From Stropharia rugosoannulata (lineage: Eukaryota > Basidiomycota > Agaricomycetes > Agaricales > Strophariaceae): 64,000 nucleotides of DNA. The first letter of the stretch is position 1; each line of letters starts with the position of its first letter. Shown here in pieces: positions 45,714 through 58,560 of this stretch. The notes beneath the pieces are model-generated. The model made no database searches. It saw nothing but the letters and a program-made list of their open reading frames with translations, and had not been told where the DNA came from. A program made the position numbers and the translations under genes. The stretch spans positions 1,984,001-2,048,000 of the forward strand of contig JANCIK010000002.1 in assembly GCA_028532985.1 (NCBI GenBank). The letters are read 5' to 3'.

Positions 45714-48700
45714 ATGCTACCTGTATTCTGTCCTCGATGCTCCAAAAAGTTCAAGAACCAATCAAATCTTCTCAATCATCTCAATCAACCGGTCTCATCC
45801 TGTCTCACATATTTCCAAGAGCGTAGCAACATTGCTACGTCCTTAGCAGCCCACGCATCCCCCCTTACTCGACCAGAGGACGACCATATTCTAGACGAAC
45901 AAACAGAGGATCCACAGTACCTTGTACAGGAGCAGAATAGCGCAATGTCAACAGAAGAAGACTTCGCCAATGTTCAACCTCCTGCTCATCATTTCCCATC
46001 CCCAGCTTTAACCGGACCCTTTATCATCAAGAAGCATCCAAAGTCTCCGTCAGTCTATGGAAGGGGGAACACACCATCTGACAACTTTGCCAACGATCAG
46101 TTTCACCAAGCTCGACAAGAGACATGTATATACTATCCATTTGCCTCACGCGGTGAATGGCAACTCACGTCTTATCTTCTGAACTCCGGGCTAAGTCAAG
46201 AGTCGATTAATGCATTTCTTAAATTGGAGCTTGTGTGTTTATTCCCTCTCCGTATTATTGTATTCTAATGATTCTGATAGGTTCAACATATAGGACTTTC
46301 ATTTCGGACAGCAAAAGATCTTCGAAGTCGTGTTGAAATGCTGCCGCCAGGGCCTTTGTGGAAGTTTCAGCCGTGGAAAACAGTATTCCCGACAAAGCGT
46401 GCTCTGAACCTATACTATCGCGACCCCATTGAGTGCTTGGAAGTGTTTATGAGTTCCCCAATTATTGCAAAGTATATCGAGTTCCACCCGCTTCAAATAT
46501 TTCGAGCAGCCGAAGGAGTCATGCGAGTTTATACAGAGTGGTTGACAGGTGATGCAGCTTGGAATATGCAGGTGAGTTATAACTCTCATTATCGATCTCA
46601 TGCAATAATCTCACAACTGCTATACAGAATACTTTACCAGAGGGTGCGACTATCTTAGGGACTGTTCTGTCATCAGATAAAACCAGTATATCATCAATGA
46701 CGGGCAATAGAACCGCTCATCCTCTTCTTATTAGTCTGGCAAATATCAATATGAATTTCCGCATGAAGGCTTCGAATCATGCATTCCTCCTCTTAGCTCT
46801 TCTACCTGTACCAGGCTTTATTCACCACAAGAAGCGGTGCCGCGGCTTACTTGGAGATCGGCTGGTACATGAATGTCTTGATTTTGTTCTGCGGCCATTG
46901 AAAACGGCTGCTCGTATCGGCATAATGATGTCGGATCCCTTGGGTTTCCGACGTTACTGCTTTACCCCCTTAGCAGCCTATATTGTGGACACTCCAGAGT
47001 CAACTCTTCTTGCAGGAGTCAACTCGTCAAGTTCATCGGTCACAATGGCAACATATCATCAATTGGGCGACAATTTCCGCCATGAACCTCGTTTGGGTTC
47101 GACTACTATAACCCAACTTCACGGTGTTGAAGAGCACATCAATCCTTGGAACTTAACGGCATATCTCAAGGCATCAGCAAACGTTAACCTCAATGGGGTG
47201 CATCGTCCTTTCTGGATAGATTGGCCACTTTCTGATCCATCAGTCTTTCTAACACCGGAGCCGTTACATCATTGGCATAAAGCATTCTGGGATCATGACG
47301 CCAAATGGTGCATTGCTGCAGTCGGCGCAGAAGAACTTGACTATCGATTTGCCGTCTTGCACCCATTCACAGGGTTTCGACACTTTTCGGAGGGTATCTC
47401 ATCTCTGAAGCAGGTAACTGGCCGGGAACATAGGGAGATTCAACGACATATTGTGGGTGTCATTGCTGATGTGCCGTCTCCTAGCTTTGTTATTGCAATT
47501 CGAGCCCTCATGGACTTCCGCTACTTCGCCCAGTCTATGGAAATCGACAACATAATATGTCAGAAGACAGAAACGGCTTTATCTGAGTTTCATGCCCATA
47601 AATCTGCCATCATCGAAGCTGGAGCGCGTAGAGGGAAAAACGGGCCCATTGACCACTTCCGTATACCCAAACTTGAATTTTTGCAAAGCGTAGTTCCAAA
47701 CATCCGATTGAATGGGGTACCTCAGCAATGGTCAGCCGATGGGACAGAACGCGCTCACATAGATGTTATCAAGAATCCTTCCAAGTTATCGAATAACCAG
47801 AACTACGAGTCCCAGATCTGCCGTCATATGGACCGCACGGAGAAGTGTCGCCAATTTGATACCTCAGTAGCAGCTTATGAATTGATTCACAGCAGGTCTA
47901 GCACGGGCTCTGACTTGGAAAGCGAGAGCGAGGATTCGTGCAACTCGGACACTGAAGGACCAATAATTGCGCTACCACGGTCAGGACGATCCATTGCGGA
48001 TTATTTCTCTAAGGCAGCAGCTTCAAATACCGCAAATGTCCTACCTCGACGAACTTTTTACATTGCTGATACAGCTTTTCACCTCAACCATAGACCAGTC
48101 AGCAAGTTGACGGTTGATGCTGTTGCGCAGTTATTCAACATATTCGATCTGCGAGAGGCTCTCGGGGACTTTGTTCGAAGCCTTTCTACTTTGGACAATG
48201 GCCATGTACAGAACATTGGGGGCCGAAGAATGTCTACCAGTGGCTGTTCTCTTCCATTCACCTATCTTCGCGTCTGGCACAAATTCCGCCTTCAGACAAA
48301 GGAATACAATTTTCCCCACCGTACTCTTCAGTCACGGACGGTCAATGCCGGTCCACCGGCTGGAACGTGGACAATGGGTCACTACGATCCCGTTATCATT
48401 AATACTGATCCCACTTGTCAATGGCCATATAGCGGTCTTAGAGGTAGGTATTTTGAGCCTAAACCAACCAATATCAGATATTGCGCGCTAATTCATTTAT
48501 AGGTCATCAAGTCGTTGAAGTGCGCCTTATTTTCTCTATTGTACCGGAAGCGAAATGGCATAATTCAACAAGCTTGAAGCTTACCAATCAATTTTTGACA
48601 TATGTAACGCGCTTCGATATTGTACCACAGGTCAATAACCAGTTTTCACGACAGTCTAGAGCCCGTGGGTTATATCCAGAGCCCAGCACGTCTATGTATG

Positions 48701-48915
48701 TTCTTAAACGTGCATACCGTACTGATAATCAGCCGATTGGGGACATTCTTCCATTAAACCAGGTTAGAGAGCTTGTTGAGCTTATTCCACGATTTGGGGC
48801 AGAAGCAGATCGTCGTTTAACCAAGTATAACTGCATGCAATACTTCAATGAATTCCGCTTAAATAAGTACTTTAGTAAAGAGTTGTTTCTCGCATTATCA
48901 ATACACCATTGTTAA
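45714..48915 (+). mobile_element. Plavaka-type transposase, apparently intact
   Basis: A 1,012-residue DNA-transposon transposase from four exons: 45714-46232, 46281-46571, 46628-48443 and 48503-48915, all phases consistent, with no stop or frameshift. It starts with a C2H2-like finger, CPRCSKKFKNQSNLLNHL. The Plavaka hallmark YYPFASRGEWQLTSYLL follows, then LWKFQPWKTVFPTKRALNLY. The catalytic-region sequences include TVLSSDKTSISSMTGNRTAH and HPLLISLANINMNFRMKASN. Next come FRRYCFTPLAAYIVDTPES and, near residue 580, NVNLNGVHRPFWIDWPLSDP. Plavaka elements are common in basidiomycetes and nearly unknown elsewhere. The coding region looks functional; transposon ends are not located. Confidence 0.9.
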
Positions 48916-48949
48916 GGATGACAACCAAATATATCTAACAGCTTAACCT

Positions 48950-49160
48950 TGGTACCAAATGCTTTCTGTAGAATGTGTAGACTTAGTAGCTTGTATAATA
49001 AACCAATCTGCCATAGTAAAAAAGTGTCCATAGTAATATAGTATCCATAGAGCTGTGTAATAATAGGCTAGGTCTATGTAGTACATTCCACTGCTATATA
49101 GCATAGGCCTGGTATTATACTAATTATATCCACTACAAAATTTGCAGTCACATTATGGAA
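48950..49160. repeat. AT-rich block after the Plavaka gene
   Basis: Short irregular repeats of CCATAGTA and TATAGTAT-like words, similar in character to 31620-32180. Confidence 0.4.
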
Positions 49161-49970
49161 TGTTATGACAAAATGACCGAATTTGCTGATGATGTAGCAA
49201 TATAAGGAGGGAGACAACCGAATTGGTGCCCGGGTTCGACAGTTGAATTTCTTCTAAATTGCCGTTAGTGATCAAGTGGTAAGAACAGTGTATAGTACAC
49301 GACGAACCAACGGTGGTTGACATGGGGTGGTAGTAGCTGGATGAACGAGGGTGGTGGAATGTGCTGATGCCGCTTGGCAGATGGTGGTTGACACAAGACT
49401 GTTGAAAAATGTTAGCGCGACAATCAGAAATAAACATCGACTCTTTCAAGCTGTGATCTTTACCTCTGCAAAGTGGAAAATGTGCCTCAGTACTCTCCAT
49501 TGATACTCCGACCCGTAATTCTCTTACCTTCACCCACTTGGACCCATTTACCGCAAGGAAGAGAGGACAAGCACTCAACAGGCCAAGGAATTCGCAGTAA
49601 AGCTTTCAAATCGCTCGGCTAATAAACAGGTCAGACCCTATAGCTTTCCTAACTCTTGAATGCTGTAGTAATAGCCGCAAGCTCGAACTTCAACGACAGA
49701 TAGTCGGTACTTTGGTGTTGGAATACTGCCGCATGAGCAAGTCCCCTGGGAGATGGGTGCACATACTGTACTTGGACGCGTAGTTTCTTGAGGAAGAACC
49801 AACGGCCCCAAGAACTTTCCTGGACCAATGAATAATAATGAGCAGGAATAGCAGAACGCAGCACGGAGCACGAGAATAGAGACAGAAGACGAGAATAGCA
49901 TGGCAGCGCTTGACAAAAAAAAATCAGGGTGAGCCGCCACTTCTATGGGTCACTATTCACTGATCTACAT
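49161..49970. other. Non-coding accessory DNA
   Basis: About 800 bp. Minus-strand ORFs at 49153-49578 and 49638-49940 have no recognisable domain or splice pattern. Confidence 0.4.
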
Positions 49971-50210
49971 ACCATCGAATTGCGCTGAAATGCAGCACGA
50001 GAAGGGAGTACGTGCGATGTCATTGTGTTGATGCTGGGTTCAGTGAGCGACATATCGTTGAATTGCCTTGAAATGTGGCACGAGGAGACAATTCTATTCG
50101 TACGTTCCCGTCATTATCGTTTCCTCAATATTCAGGCCGAGCCCAGTGAGCCACACACCATTGAATTGCCCTGAAATGCTCCACGGGGAGACAATCGTAT
50201 TGATCCCGTT
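49970..50210. repeat. Three degenerate direct repeats
   Basis: Three copies of a unit containing GAATTGCNCTGAAATGC, followed by GCACGAGGAGACAAT in the fuller ones. GAATTGC is at 49977, 50060 and 50163, so spacing is 83 and 103 bp. Each copy is preceded by a CAGTGAGCNACA-like word. Confidence 0.75.
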
Positions 50211-50474
50211 ATTATGGTTCTCGTTTCTTCGATATTCAAGTCCTGAACATATAGGTAAAGTTCTTGAGTCCCGCTCTTATTTCTCATGGTGACCAATATA
50301 CCAGGCATAATACTGTGGACATAGGACAACGTCCTTAAGACCTTGGATTGTTAAACTTGTTATCGAACTTTTGCTTGAACAATGTAGTCACCTCGAGTGC
50401 AGTATCCAAGCCCTTGACCGACACGTCTGCCATCTTCATTCGCATCTAAGGTAGGTTTCTCCCAAACCAAACTT

Positions 50475-50535
50475 CGGGCAATTGTCCATCTTCGTCGCAT
50501 CCGCCAGTAAATCGTCCACCTTCGTCGCATCATAG
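50475..50535. repeat. Short tandem duplication
   Basis: TTGTCCATCTTCGTCGCATC is followed after a few bases by TCGTCCACCTTCGTCGCATC. The surrounding GTAGGTTTCTCC/GTAAGTTCCTCC is also repeated. Confidence 0.7.
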
Positions 50536-50559
50536 GTAAGTTCCTCCAAACCCCAGTCA

Positions 50560-52693
50560 AGAATTCTGATGCTGACCAGTGGCCTTTGCGGAAAGAACCC
50601 CAGAGGGTGCAGCCACCGCACCATCATTCACGGTTGCCCCATCCTACTCTGCATGACGGATTAGCAAATGGTATAACCCGCGCATCTGCTCACCAAAAAA
50701 GTGGGTAACGAGAACTGTTCGTAAAACTGTTGTCGCAGCATATATTCCTAGTAGGTGTCTTCCTTGTAGTAGGCGATACCGACAGCCTCTGGCAACCCGC
50801 TACGCGTGCGATACCGATCCCACCTACGGGCACGACCATACCAACTCTCTTGACCGCCCTGCCCAAGATTGCCGTCCCTTCAGAGTGTTTTAAGCTGCCA
50901 GACCGAGAAAGTAATAAGCTCGCAGATGGGCCAAATCCGAGCAAGTCCGCCTAAACATTATCTGGCAACACACCTGCAGTACATTTCGCCCACATTACCC
51001 TGCTAACATTTAAAGCCTGGTAAATTAATCGTCCTTCATGGAATTGCGTTCCGCTGGCTTGGGTAAGGAGCCAGTTTTGATGATTTATGCGAAAAGCGGT
51101 GGTTCGAAGAGGTTGTTCGAAGGAAAACAGGATTACTAAACCCATAAAACTTAGTAAAAAGGCTTCAAAATAGTGAAATCTAACCACAACCTGCCTATTC
51201 AAGATTATTGCAGAGCATTGGCAGAGCTGAAATATGAGAATGCCGACAGCAGGGATTTAGGAAGTGACAATCAAGTACGCCACCGTCTTATTCACTTGTT
51301 GTGCGGAGAAAAAAAAGTGCAGATAATGTAACTGACGACATCTGTTTCTGTAGATTCTTTTTCGTGACTGTTTGGGACAACGATGCATGCAACGGTGCAT
51401 TGACATTGTTGAAATTGAGGAACTCTGAACAGTTATAAAGAGAAGAAACGACGAGACAAGTCACATGATTGTCTGAGTGACTTGTGAGTACAGTCTTAAT
51501 ATTTTAATCCCTAGTTAATCCCCTCTTGAAGTTCTTCCGCCTCCGACATCTATTCAGGAGGATGCTGTGATGGACAAAGTCCATCGGAATAGTTGCAATT
51601 GTTTTCCAGAGTGAGCAGCACTTTTGACTTCACTCTCTACTCTATTGAAAAGCCACAGGTTCTCCTAGCTCGTCCCCCTTTCCATTTTCAACATAACCCA
51701 GGCCGAACCCTTGCCCTACTACAAGGGAACCTACACTTCGAAGTAGTACAACTTCCGTTGCGACAACTCCCATCTATCCAGAGGATGATGGCCGCATCAT
51801 CGAATGATCCCAGTCCCTTTGAACTCTCGGTACGTCTTTCTCATTATGTTGATGACCTTGCATCATCGCTTTCCTGCAGCAAAAATCAAGCCCTTCGTTC
51901 GTACCAAGAACCCTGGACCGTACACATACGAACTTGTGAAAGGTGGGTTCAATTTGTTTCCGGGAAATTTTATATTGACTTGTCCTCCTCAGATAAGATT
52001 GTCCCTAGAACATTGAATATGTCGATTATGTCGACTTGCTACTTATATAAACGGCAACATATACACCCACTCAAAGCATCATTTTCAACTGTCTCCACCA
52101 TTGGCAGTATGTTTCCTTATTTGCATACTTTCGCCTTTGATAACGGCTAACACCTCTCCGACTGCGCTACTTTTTTCTTTACTTCCTTGAAGGTCAAGCG
52201 GTTCTTCCTCGAGTCCGGATCGCCAATAGTGTCATGTACTCGATCATCATCATCGACAAACCTGAGGCCACCATGCTCTACAGCTCGGCACAATAAGTAC
52301 CAGCCCTGTCATTGCGCACTCACACCTCAGCCGTCACACCTCAGCCGTGAATAGAAACGTGAATCATCGAAGCATTAGACTATGGGGTTTTCATGAGCAG
52401 CTATTTGTTCAAGCCGCCCGGCGGCCATGATGGTATGTACTCCAATAATACTTTCCAATATTTGTTATACAATTGGATGGCTCCTGCAAGAATCCCGCTT
52501 TGCTGCATCCCGAGTTTCTGTACAAGTCTTGTGGTACTCAAAGAGTGCTTTAATGCGAATTTACATTTTATGAGGGAACGATTATTTGCTTTCGGGTGTT
52601 GCGGCCCGGCAAATCACCGTTGGCTCACCATACTGCACAACGGTAGTCATCTTGCAGACGAATACAACGCTTCGACGTGCAACACATTCTCTG
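50560..52693. other. Non-coding or decayed DNA before the Tnp2 transposase
   Basis: 2.1 kb. ORFs at 51593-52150 (VLLARPPFHFQHNPG) and 52393-52701 lack known domains. A peptide run KIKPFVRTKNPGPYTYELVK near 51890-51945 looks protein-like but is isolated. The left end of the downstream transposon should be here. Confidence 0.35.
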
Positions 52694-55600
52694 ATGAGTG
52701 ACACTCCCCGTCGTGTTATATGCACTTGCTCGCGCTGCTCCGAAACGTCAACTGTTTTGAATAACTTTGGACAACATCAACCAGGAAAGCTGGTAGCCGT
52801 CTCTACAAGAACCTACCACCGAAAAAATGACCGTACCAATCAAGTATCTGCTGTCGCAGATTCACCATTTCCGCAAGTAAGTTCTCACTGCATATATGCG
52901 ATGGTATTCTCATTGACGCACTATTACAGCCAGCGATGTTCGAAGCCATGGATACTCTCTCACTCGGCAGCCCTGCGTTGAAAACCCAGGCTGACGCCAC
53001 ACCTGCCACTGATGCTGACGATTCTTCTGATGCTGACGGTTATTCTGACGCTGACGGTTATTCTGACCGTGGTAGTAAGTTCCCGTCTTCAAAACAAATG
53101 GGAATAGTATGGTATAATAAACTTTCTTACTGCAGACATCCGTGCTCTGCGACATTCTTTATTTATCGCCGTTTGCTCACTAGCAGCATGGCTTCATGCA
53201 GTATGCGGTCTCAGCCTTTCAGCCACTTCTCAAACGATGAAGGCCATTGGAGTCATTGTGCGACTGGCCATAAAACTTGGTCGTATCATCTCGGATTTGC
53301 AACCTGTCGTCTCCTTACCTGTGGATGCCCGCACAACAATGCTGAAGCTGTCCATTGAGCCGACGATAATCCGGTCAGTGTGCTGCCCGAATTGCTTCAA
53401 ACAGTACAGCCTCCATTCCCTGCCAAGTCATTGCAACTTCAAAGAATCTCCACGAGCTAGAATTTGCGGCGCAAAACTATGGACAGATCGAGCAACAAGG
53501 GGCGGAATTCGTCGGGTTCCTTCCCGACTGTATTCGACACAAGACTTCGACTCCTGGCTAGAATTTTTTCTGTCTCGGCCGAACATTGAGGACATCATTG
53601 ACAAGTCTTATGCCCATCGTCCATCACTAGGTAGAATGAAATCTATTATGGACAGTCCAGCCTGGCGGAGCCTTGGTGGTGATGGCACCTTTTGTTCAAC
53701 ACCGGGAAACCTCACCTTCAGCTTTTATATTGATTGGTATAATCCTTTCATGAATAAAGTGGCCGGTAAACACGTATCGTGTGGGGCAATTATGATGTTT
53801 TGCCTGAACCTACCTTTTGATATCCAACATCTACCGGAAAATACGTTCTTTGCCGGAATCACCCCTCCTCCTCGTGAACCAAGCATAACTACTATAACAG
53901 CGGTTATGGATCCTGTCGTTGAACGCCTCAAACCTTTTTGGGAGGGTAAAATTGTCAAGTCCTTCAAGTATCCCGAAGGCTCGTTGAAACGTGTCGGACT
54001 TCTGGTTCGAATTGGCGATTTAGGTGCAATAAGGAAGGCTACGGGCTTTGCTGCACCAAAAGCTACTCAGTTCTGTTCTTTCTGTAAACTAACACTCTCG
54101 GAGTGAGGAAACCTGGACTATCACTCTTGGGAAAGGCGCGAGGGGGGGGAAGTTCGTCAGAAAGCCAAGGAGTGGAAGAATGCAGAGACTTTAAAAGAGA
54201 AGGACAAGATCTTCAGCGAAAGCGGGGTGAGATGGTCGTCTCTTCATTCCTTGCCCTATGGGGACCCTGTGCGACATAACATGCTTGGCCTTATGCATAA
54301 TTGGCTGGAAGGTGTCCTCCAGAACCATGTCCGTGTGCGCTGGGGCCTCGGGATACCCTCATCAAAGGCCAAAAAATCAAAAGCCCAGGACAATCTGAAG
54401 ACCGCAGATGGAAACGAGGACGTTCTAGAAGATGTTGGCGACGATGATTTTCTGGGCGACGAAATTGCGGCCTTGTTCGAGGAGAGCCGTGTATACGATG
54501 ACAATCCTGCATATTCTGGGCGACTTCGCATGCGCTCTGAGGCCTCATTTCTACTTTCGCAGTCAGAGGTGGGACCAGCTTTATCCGACTCTGATGACGA
54601 TGAAAATTTCCAACCATTGCATCCTGATTCTGGCTCTGAGTCTGCAGACACCGAATACTCTGATTCTCATGCAAATAAAGGTGAAAAAGTCGAGAAACCT
54701 TGCGTTTTCTCGGAAACGGACATTCATGCGATCAGGACTTGCATTTCTCGTGCTGTTGTGCCGAGTTGGATAGAGCGTCCACCAAGCAATCTCGGTGAAA
54801 AGTCACATGGGAAACTGAAAGCCGACCAATGGTTTACCCTATTTAGCATCTTTCTTCCTCTCATTTTGCCTGAATTATGGGCTACGAAGCAACACCCCAA
54901 TAATTCGACATATTATAAAGAACTTTTGAGGAACTTTTACTGCCTAACGACTTGCACCAACATTCTATGCGCCTACGAAGTAACGCCAGAGGCTCCCGGT
55001 TCATACATTAATCATTATATAGAATACCAACAATCATCGAGCACCTTGTTTCCTAAATGCCGCGTAAAGCCAAATCATCACTATGCTATGCACAACCTCG
55101 AGTTGATGAAGTTTTGGGGCCCACTTATTAGGTTGAGTGAGTTCGCTGGTGAGCGACATAATGGCCAGCTTCAAAGAATAAAGACAAATGGGCATCTGTG
55201 TGAGTCTTACCATATGACACTAGAGATCTGGATATTGATTATGACTGTCGCACGAATAGGGGCAGTAGATTTTACAATGCTAAGGCAGATATGTCGGCGA
55301 GGCCGCCTGATGGCTTTGTTGCGCGGCCAATATCAATCAGACTCAGAATTGATAGCTTTGTCTCAAATTTTTCTTCCCCAGGGTGGCAGCATCAAGGAAG
55401 ATCCAAGTAGTGCTGGGTTTAAGAAGATGCCCTTTAATACATACCAGTCTATTCTACTCTACGTTAATCGAGCACGGCCTTCCCAGTCTCCCTTAATTCG
55501 GCATGCGCAAAACTTTCCGCACCCTGACGGCGCCCTCGTGCTCCCCCGTACTGCAATTCCAGTCACACAGTTTAAACGGAAAGGTCGGAACTATACTACA

Positions 55601-55969
55601 TATGATTTGCATCCTGGAAATAGCGCTATTTACTTCAAGTCCAATATCTCAGGGGAAGGTACAGGCCATATCGAATCAATATGGAGGCTTGCAGCCAGTA
55701 CCAATTACGGGGCCGCTAGAACTTTCATTATTGTTTCAAAAAGCCAGGACCTGTCGTCTGCTGACAGCAAGTACAACATATATCTGTCATGCCCAGGGTA
55801 TCTTGCGACGGTGGTTTATACAAGGAGGCCAGGTCAGTTGAATCTATTGGTAATTGAAGAAGATGATATCATAGGGCATGTGGCTTACTACAATCGTCCA
55901 TCGCAGACGTTTGGAATATATCGGCCAACTACAGTCATAGTTAATAGTCTTCATCGTTGTAGAGATTAG
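52694..55969 (+). pseudogene. Tnp2/CACTA-like transposase with one in-frame stop
   Basis: DNA-transposon transposase of the basidiomycete Tnp2 type. Exon 1 starts at 52694 and carries a Cys pair near the start (ICTCSRCSE) and the typical TRTYHRKNDRTNQ. A second exon holds a short Asp/Gly repeat (DADGYSDADGYSD). The long third exon has VCCPNCFKQY (zinc binding), FSFYIDWYNPFMNKVAGKHV, FDIQHLPENTFFAGITPPPR and RRVGLLVRIGDLGAIRKATG-like sequence. A TGA at 54104-54106 then interrupts the frame, which continues with MHNWLEGVLQNHVRVRWGL and HYAMHNLELMKFWGPLIRLS to a stop at 55967. With only this one lesion, the copy was inactivated recently or the base is a sequencing error. The DDE core is on both sides of the stop. 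Confidence 0.85.
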
Positions 55970-57060
55970 ATAGTCATAGATACTGTCAGCCAAATGTGAT
56001 ACTGATGATTGCATTGGACTTGCATTGGACTTCATCGATCATCGCCGCCGCCACATTATTATCCGGGCATTGAAGGAAGCGTCCGCGTGACCTGGGCCTG
56101 ATTACTCTATGCACTGCCGCGAGTGCCTCAACTCTCAGAGCTTCTTCTATCAGGCTCTCAAGACTCAGATCTACTCATGATCAGACCTTCTCAGAATTCA
56201 CGTTTACTTGACCCTTCCATTTCATCGTTCTTATGCAATCCCTGCTAGGATGTTGAAAAGACGAAACGTATGGGCCATTGTACCAGTGGTTGCATGCGAC
56301 AGGCGGCCTCGACCTTATTACGTTCACAATCGATCAGTTACCGATCAGTAAGCCAGAGTAAGCTTCAGGCTACGCCATCGAACATTCCTGCGCCTATCTA
56401 CAGTGTCGAACCTCTTGCTTAACAATCATGGGCTAAAAGAAACCCGCTGACTGTCCTTGGACTGTCCCATATTCTTTATCCCGCCACAGGAATATCAGGA
56501 AATCTCCGACACTGGGCACATCACGAAAAAGACTTTTGATCAGAGGGCACTTTAGGAAAGTGCGATCAGATCATCAATTGATGGGGCCTTTAACTACTTT
56601 AGGATGTCATGAGATGCCTTGGCATGTCCTGGCATGCCCTGGCATGCTTTGAATTTCCATGCAACATGGGGAAATAAAGCCAGCTTGAACGACTTTTCCC
56701 ACCTTCATTGTTGATTTTCAAACATTAAAATTATACACATTATGTGGGTGACATGCCCATTTAAGTACTTCAAATAGTCCGATAATTTGATTATGTAAGC
56801 CTATCCAATATTGCACTAAGTCGACTAAGTCCTCTAAGTTCACTTGCACTTCACTCTTGTGTTCCCCACCCCCTCACCCAACTTTACTTGTATGCTTGGG
56901 CTTCACTCTACTCAGGCAGTTCTTGATGGCTGCTACCTTGTTGGATCCTGACCTGGGCTTAGGGCAGACAAGGATGGATCATGGAATGGGCCTGTTCCAA
57001 TAGAGATTGCTGTATATCGTCGGAACGGTGAACCGCATTATGAAGCGGTTTTTTGGTACG
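55970..57060. other. Non-coding DNA after the Tnp2 transposase
   Basis: 1.1 kb with no ORF of interest apart from the 10-bp repeat listed separately. The right end of the transposon should be here; I could not find inverted repeats. Confidence 0.4.
56611..56650. repeat. 10-bp tandem repeat, GGCATGCCCT type
   Basis: Four consecutive 10-mers: GAGATGCCTT, GGCATGTCCT, GGCATGCCCT, GGCATGCTTT. Confidence 0.85.
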
Positions 57061-58560
57061 TCTTTAGCTCATCTATACGTTTCTAACGCACCCAAGAACA
57101 CTCCAAACGAACCAGTATTCGACGTGCAAACTTAGCACCATCTGGAGACCCCTATTGGTACAGTTCACCATTTCCCTTCTCATCCGTTTATTCCGAGCCT
57201 TCGGTCGCCCCAGATTCAAAATGTGGGCAATTATGCGATTCTAACGAGCTCAAGACCGATGGATTTGGTTGCCTGGAAGGCGAGAACCAGCTATGTCTCT
57301 CTCCTTCCCCTATTTTCCGATGTTTTATCGATTTTAAAGGTATGTATCCGCTATATTGTGTCGTTCTTTTCATATATGAGCTCCTGGGCATTAGGGGATT
57401 CTATTAAGTCTATGAACGTTCGATTCCGACGCCTGGAAGCCGTCCAACTGTGATGTGCTCCTCCTGCCCCTGGATTGCCTCTGCTTGAAAGTGCCATAAC
57501 TCCACATCCTGTCCACCTTTGCTCTCAATTCTTTTTGCACCTTCAAGACCATCTTAGTCCTCTGCCAACCGTCTCCAAGATCATGGGAATCCATCCTGTA
57601 CTTGCCAAGTACCATCTTATAGGTGTCAAGTGCCCTTAGGACGCAATTTTCCTCATATATCTGTCAATACCCGGCCAAACAGTACGATATTTGCATTTCC
57701 TGGTTCATCTTATTAATACCTATCCAACAGTACCATTAATTGCGCGATTTGACAAGCTTGAGGGCGATCTCACTCTGTGTGTCCTCCTACCCCTAGGTGG
57801 GACAAATTAATTCATAGGTGCGCTTCTAGATGTCCTGAGTGTTTCAAACTTTGGGAAAACTTACAAAACTACATTAGGTACCTGCCCCTGCAACGGCTTA
57901 ATTTTTGGGGCAACCAAGCGTCCTTCATCTCCAGTTGTTGGTCAACTTCGGAGCTTTGAGGTATTTCATTGATTCTGACATAGGTTCGTCTTCCATCTCT
58001 TCAATTCTTGCCATGCTGAATTCGCCTTAATTGTAGCTTTCGAACGAGCCCTCAAACACTCCATATTGCTGCTTGAAATCCAAAAAACCGCCATGTGCTC
58101 CTCCTCCCCCTCCCTCCTCCAGGTAAAGTACTTCATATCTTGGGTTCCAGTTTGTATTTTTGGCTAATTCTTTTTGGAGTCTTTTACTATAGATATGTAT
58201 CGACTAATCGACCAGTTTATGGCGTCCGATACGCCCTCAATATCCAATGTCCCTAATGACCATATGCCAACTATTGCAGACTTAAATATCATCTCCCTCC
58301 TTCAATTTTCAACAAAGGCTTTCGCTACTTGGCATGTTTATTCACCATTTATGTGGGGTTTGAACGCGTTCCTTACACAAATTTTGAGACTCCTGGATGC
58401 CTGTGAGTAGCCATGTCCTCCTCCACCTCCCTGTCTTGGACTAATTTTGCTCTAAGTCAAGAACAACTTCTTCAATTGCGTCGCGGTTTTTTGGAGCATC
58501 TTCGCGTTAATTCAGGCTTTCTAACGAGCCCCTGAACGCGTTATTCCAAGCAGAATTACC
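57060..58560. repeat. Degenerate array with 160-bp periodicity
   Basis: The word TTCTAACG (or TTCGAACG) followed by AGCCC-like bases occurs at 57081, 57239, 58039 and 58519; the gaps are 158, 800 and 480, i.e. 1, 5 and 3 times 160. Independently, CCTCCT preceded by TGTG and followed by a C-run occurs at 57460, 57783, 58100 and 58417 (gaps 323, 317, 317, about twice 160). Two copies (58021 and 58501) match over about 30 bp. Individual units are otherwise diverged. No convincing ORF crosses it. Confidence 0.55.

Noticed and set aside
51593..52150. 185-codon plus-strand ORF
   Set aside because: Some protein-like runs, but no family match and no consistent exon joining; could be decayed.
54104..54140. 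Short intron removing the TGA in the Tnp2-like gene
   Set aside because: The only GT...AG pair here would be about 37 nt, shorter than nearly all other introns in the window, and would delete conserved sequence.
57414..57430. B-box-like GTTCGATTCC
   Set aside because: No A-box or cloverleaf upstream; it lies in the degenerate repeat tract.
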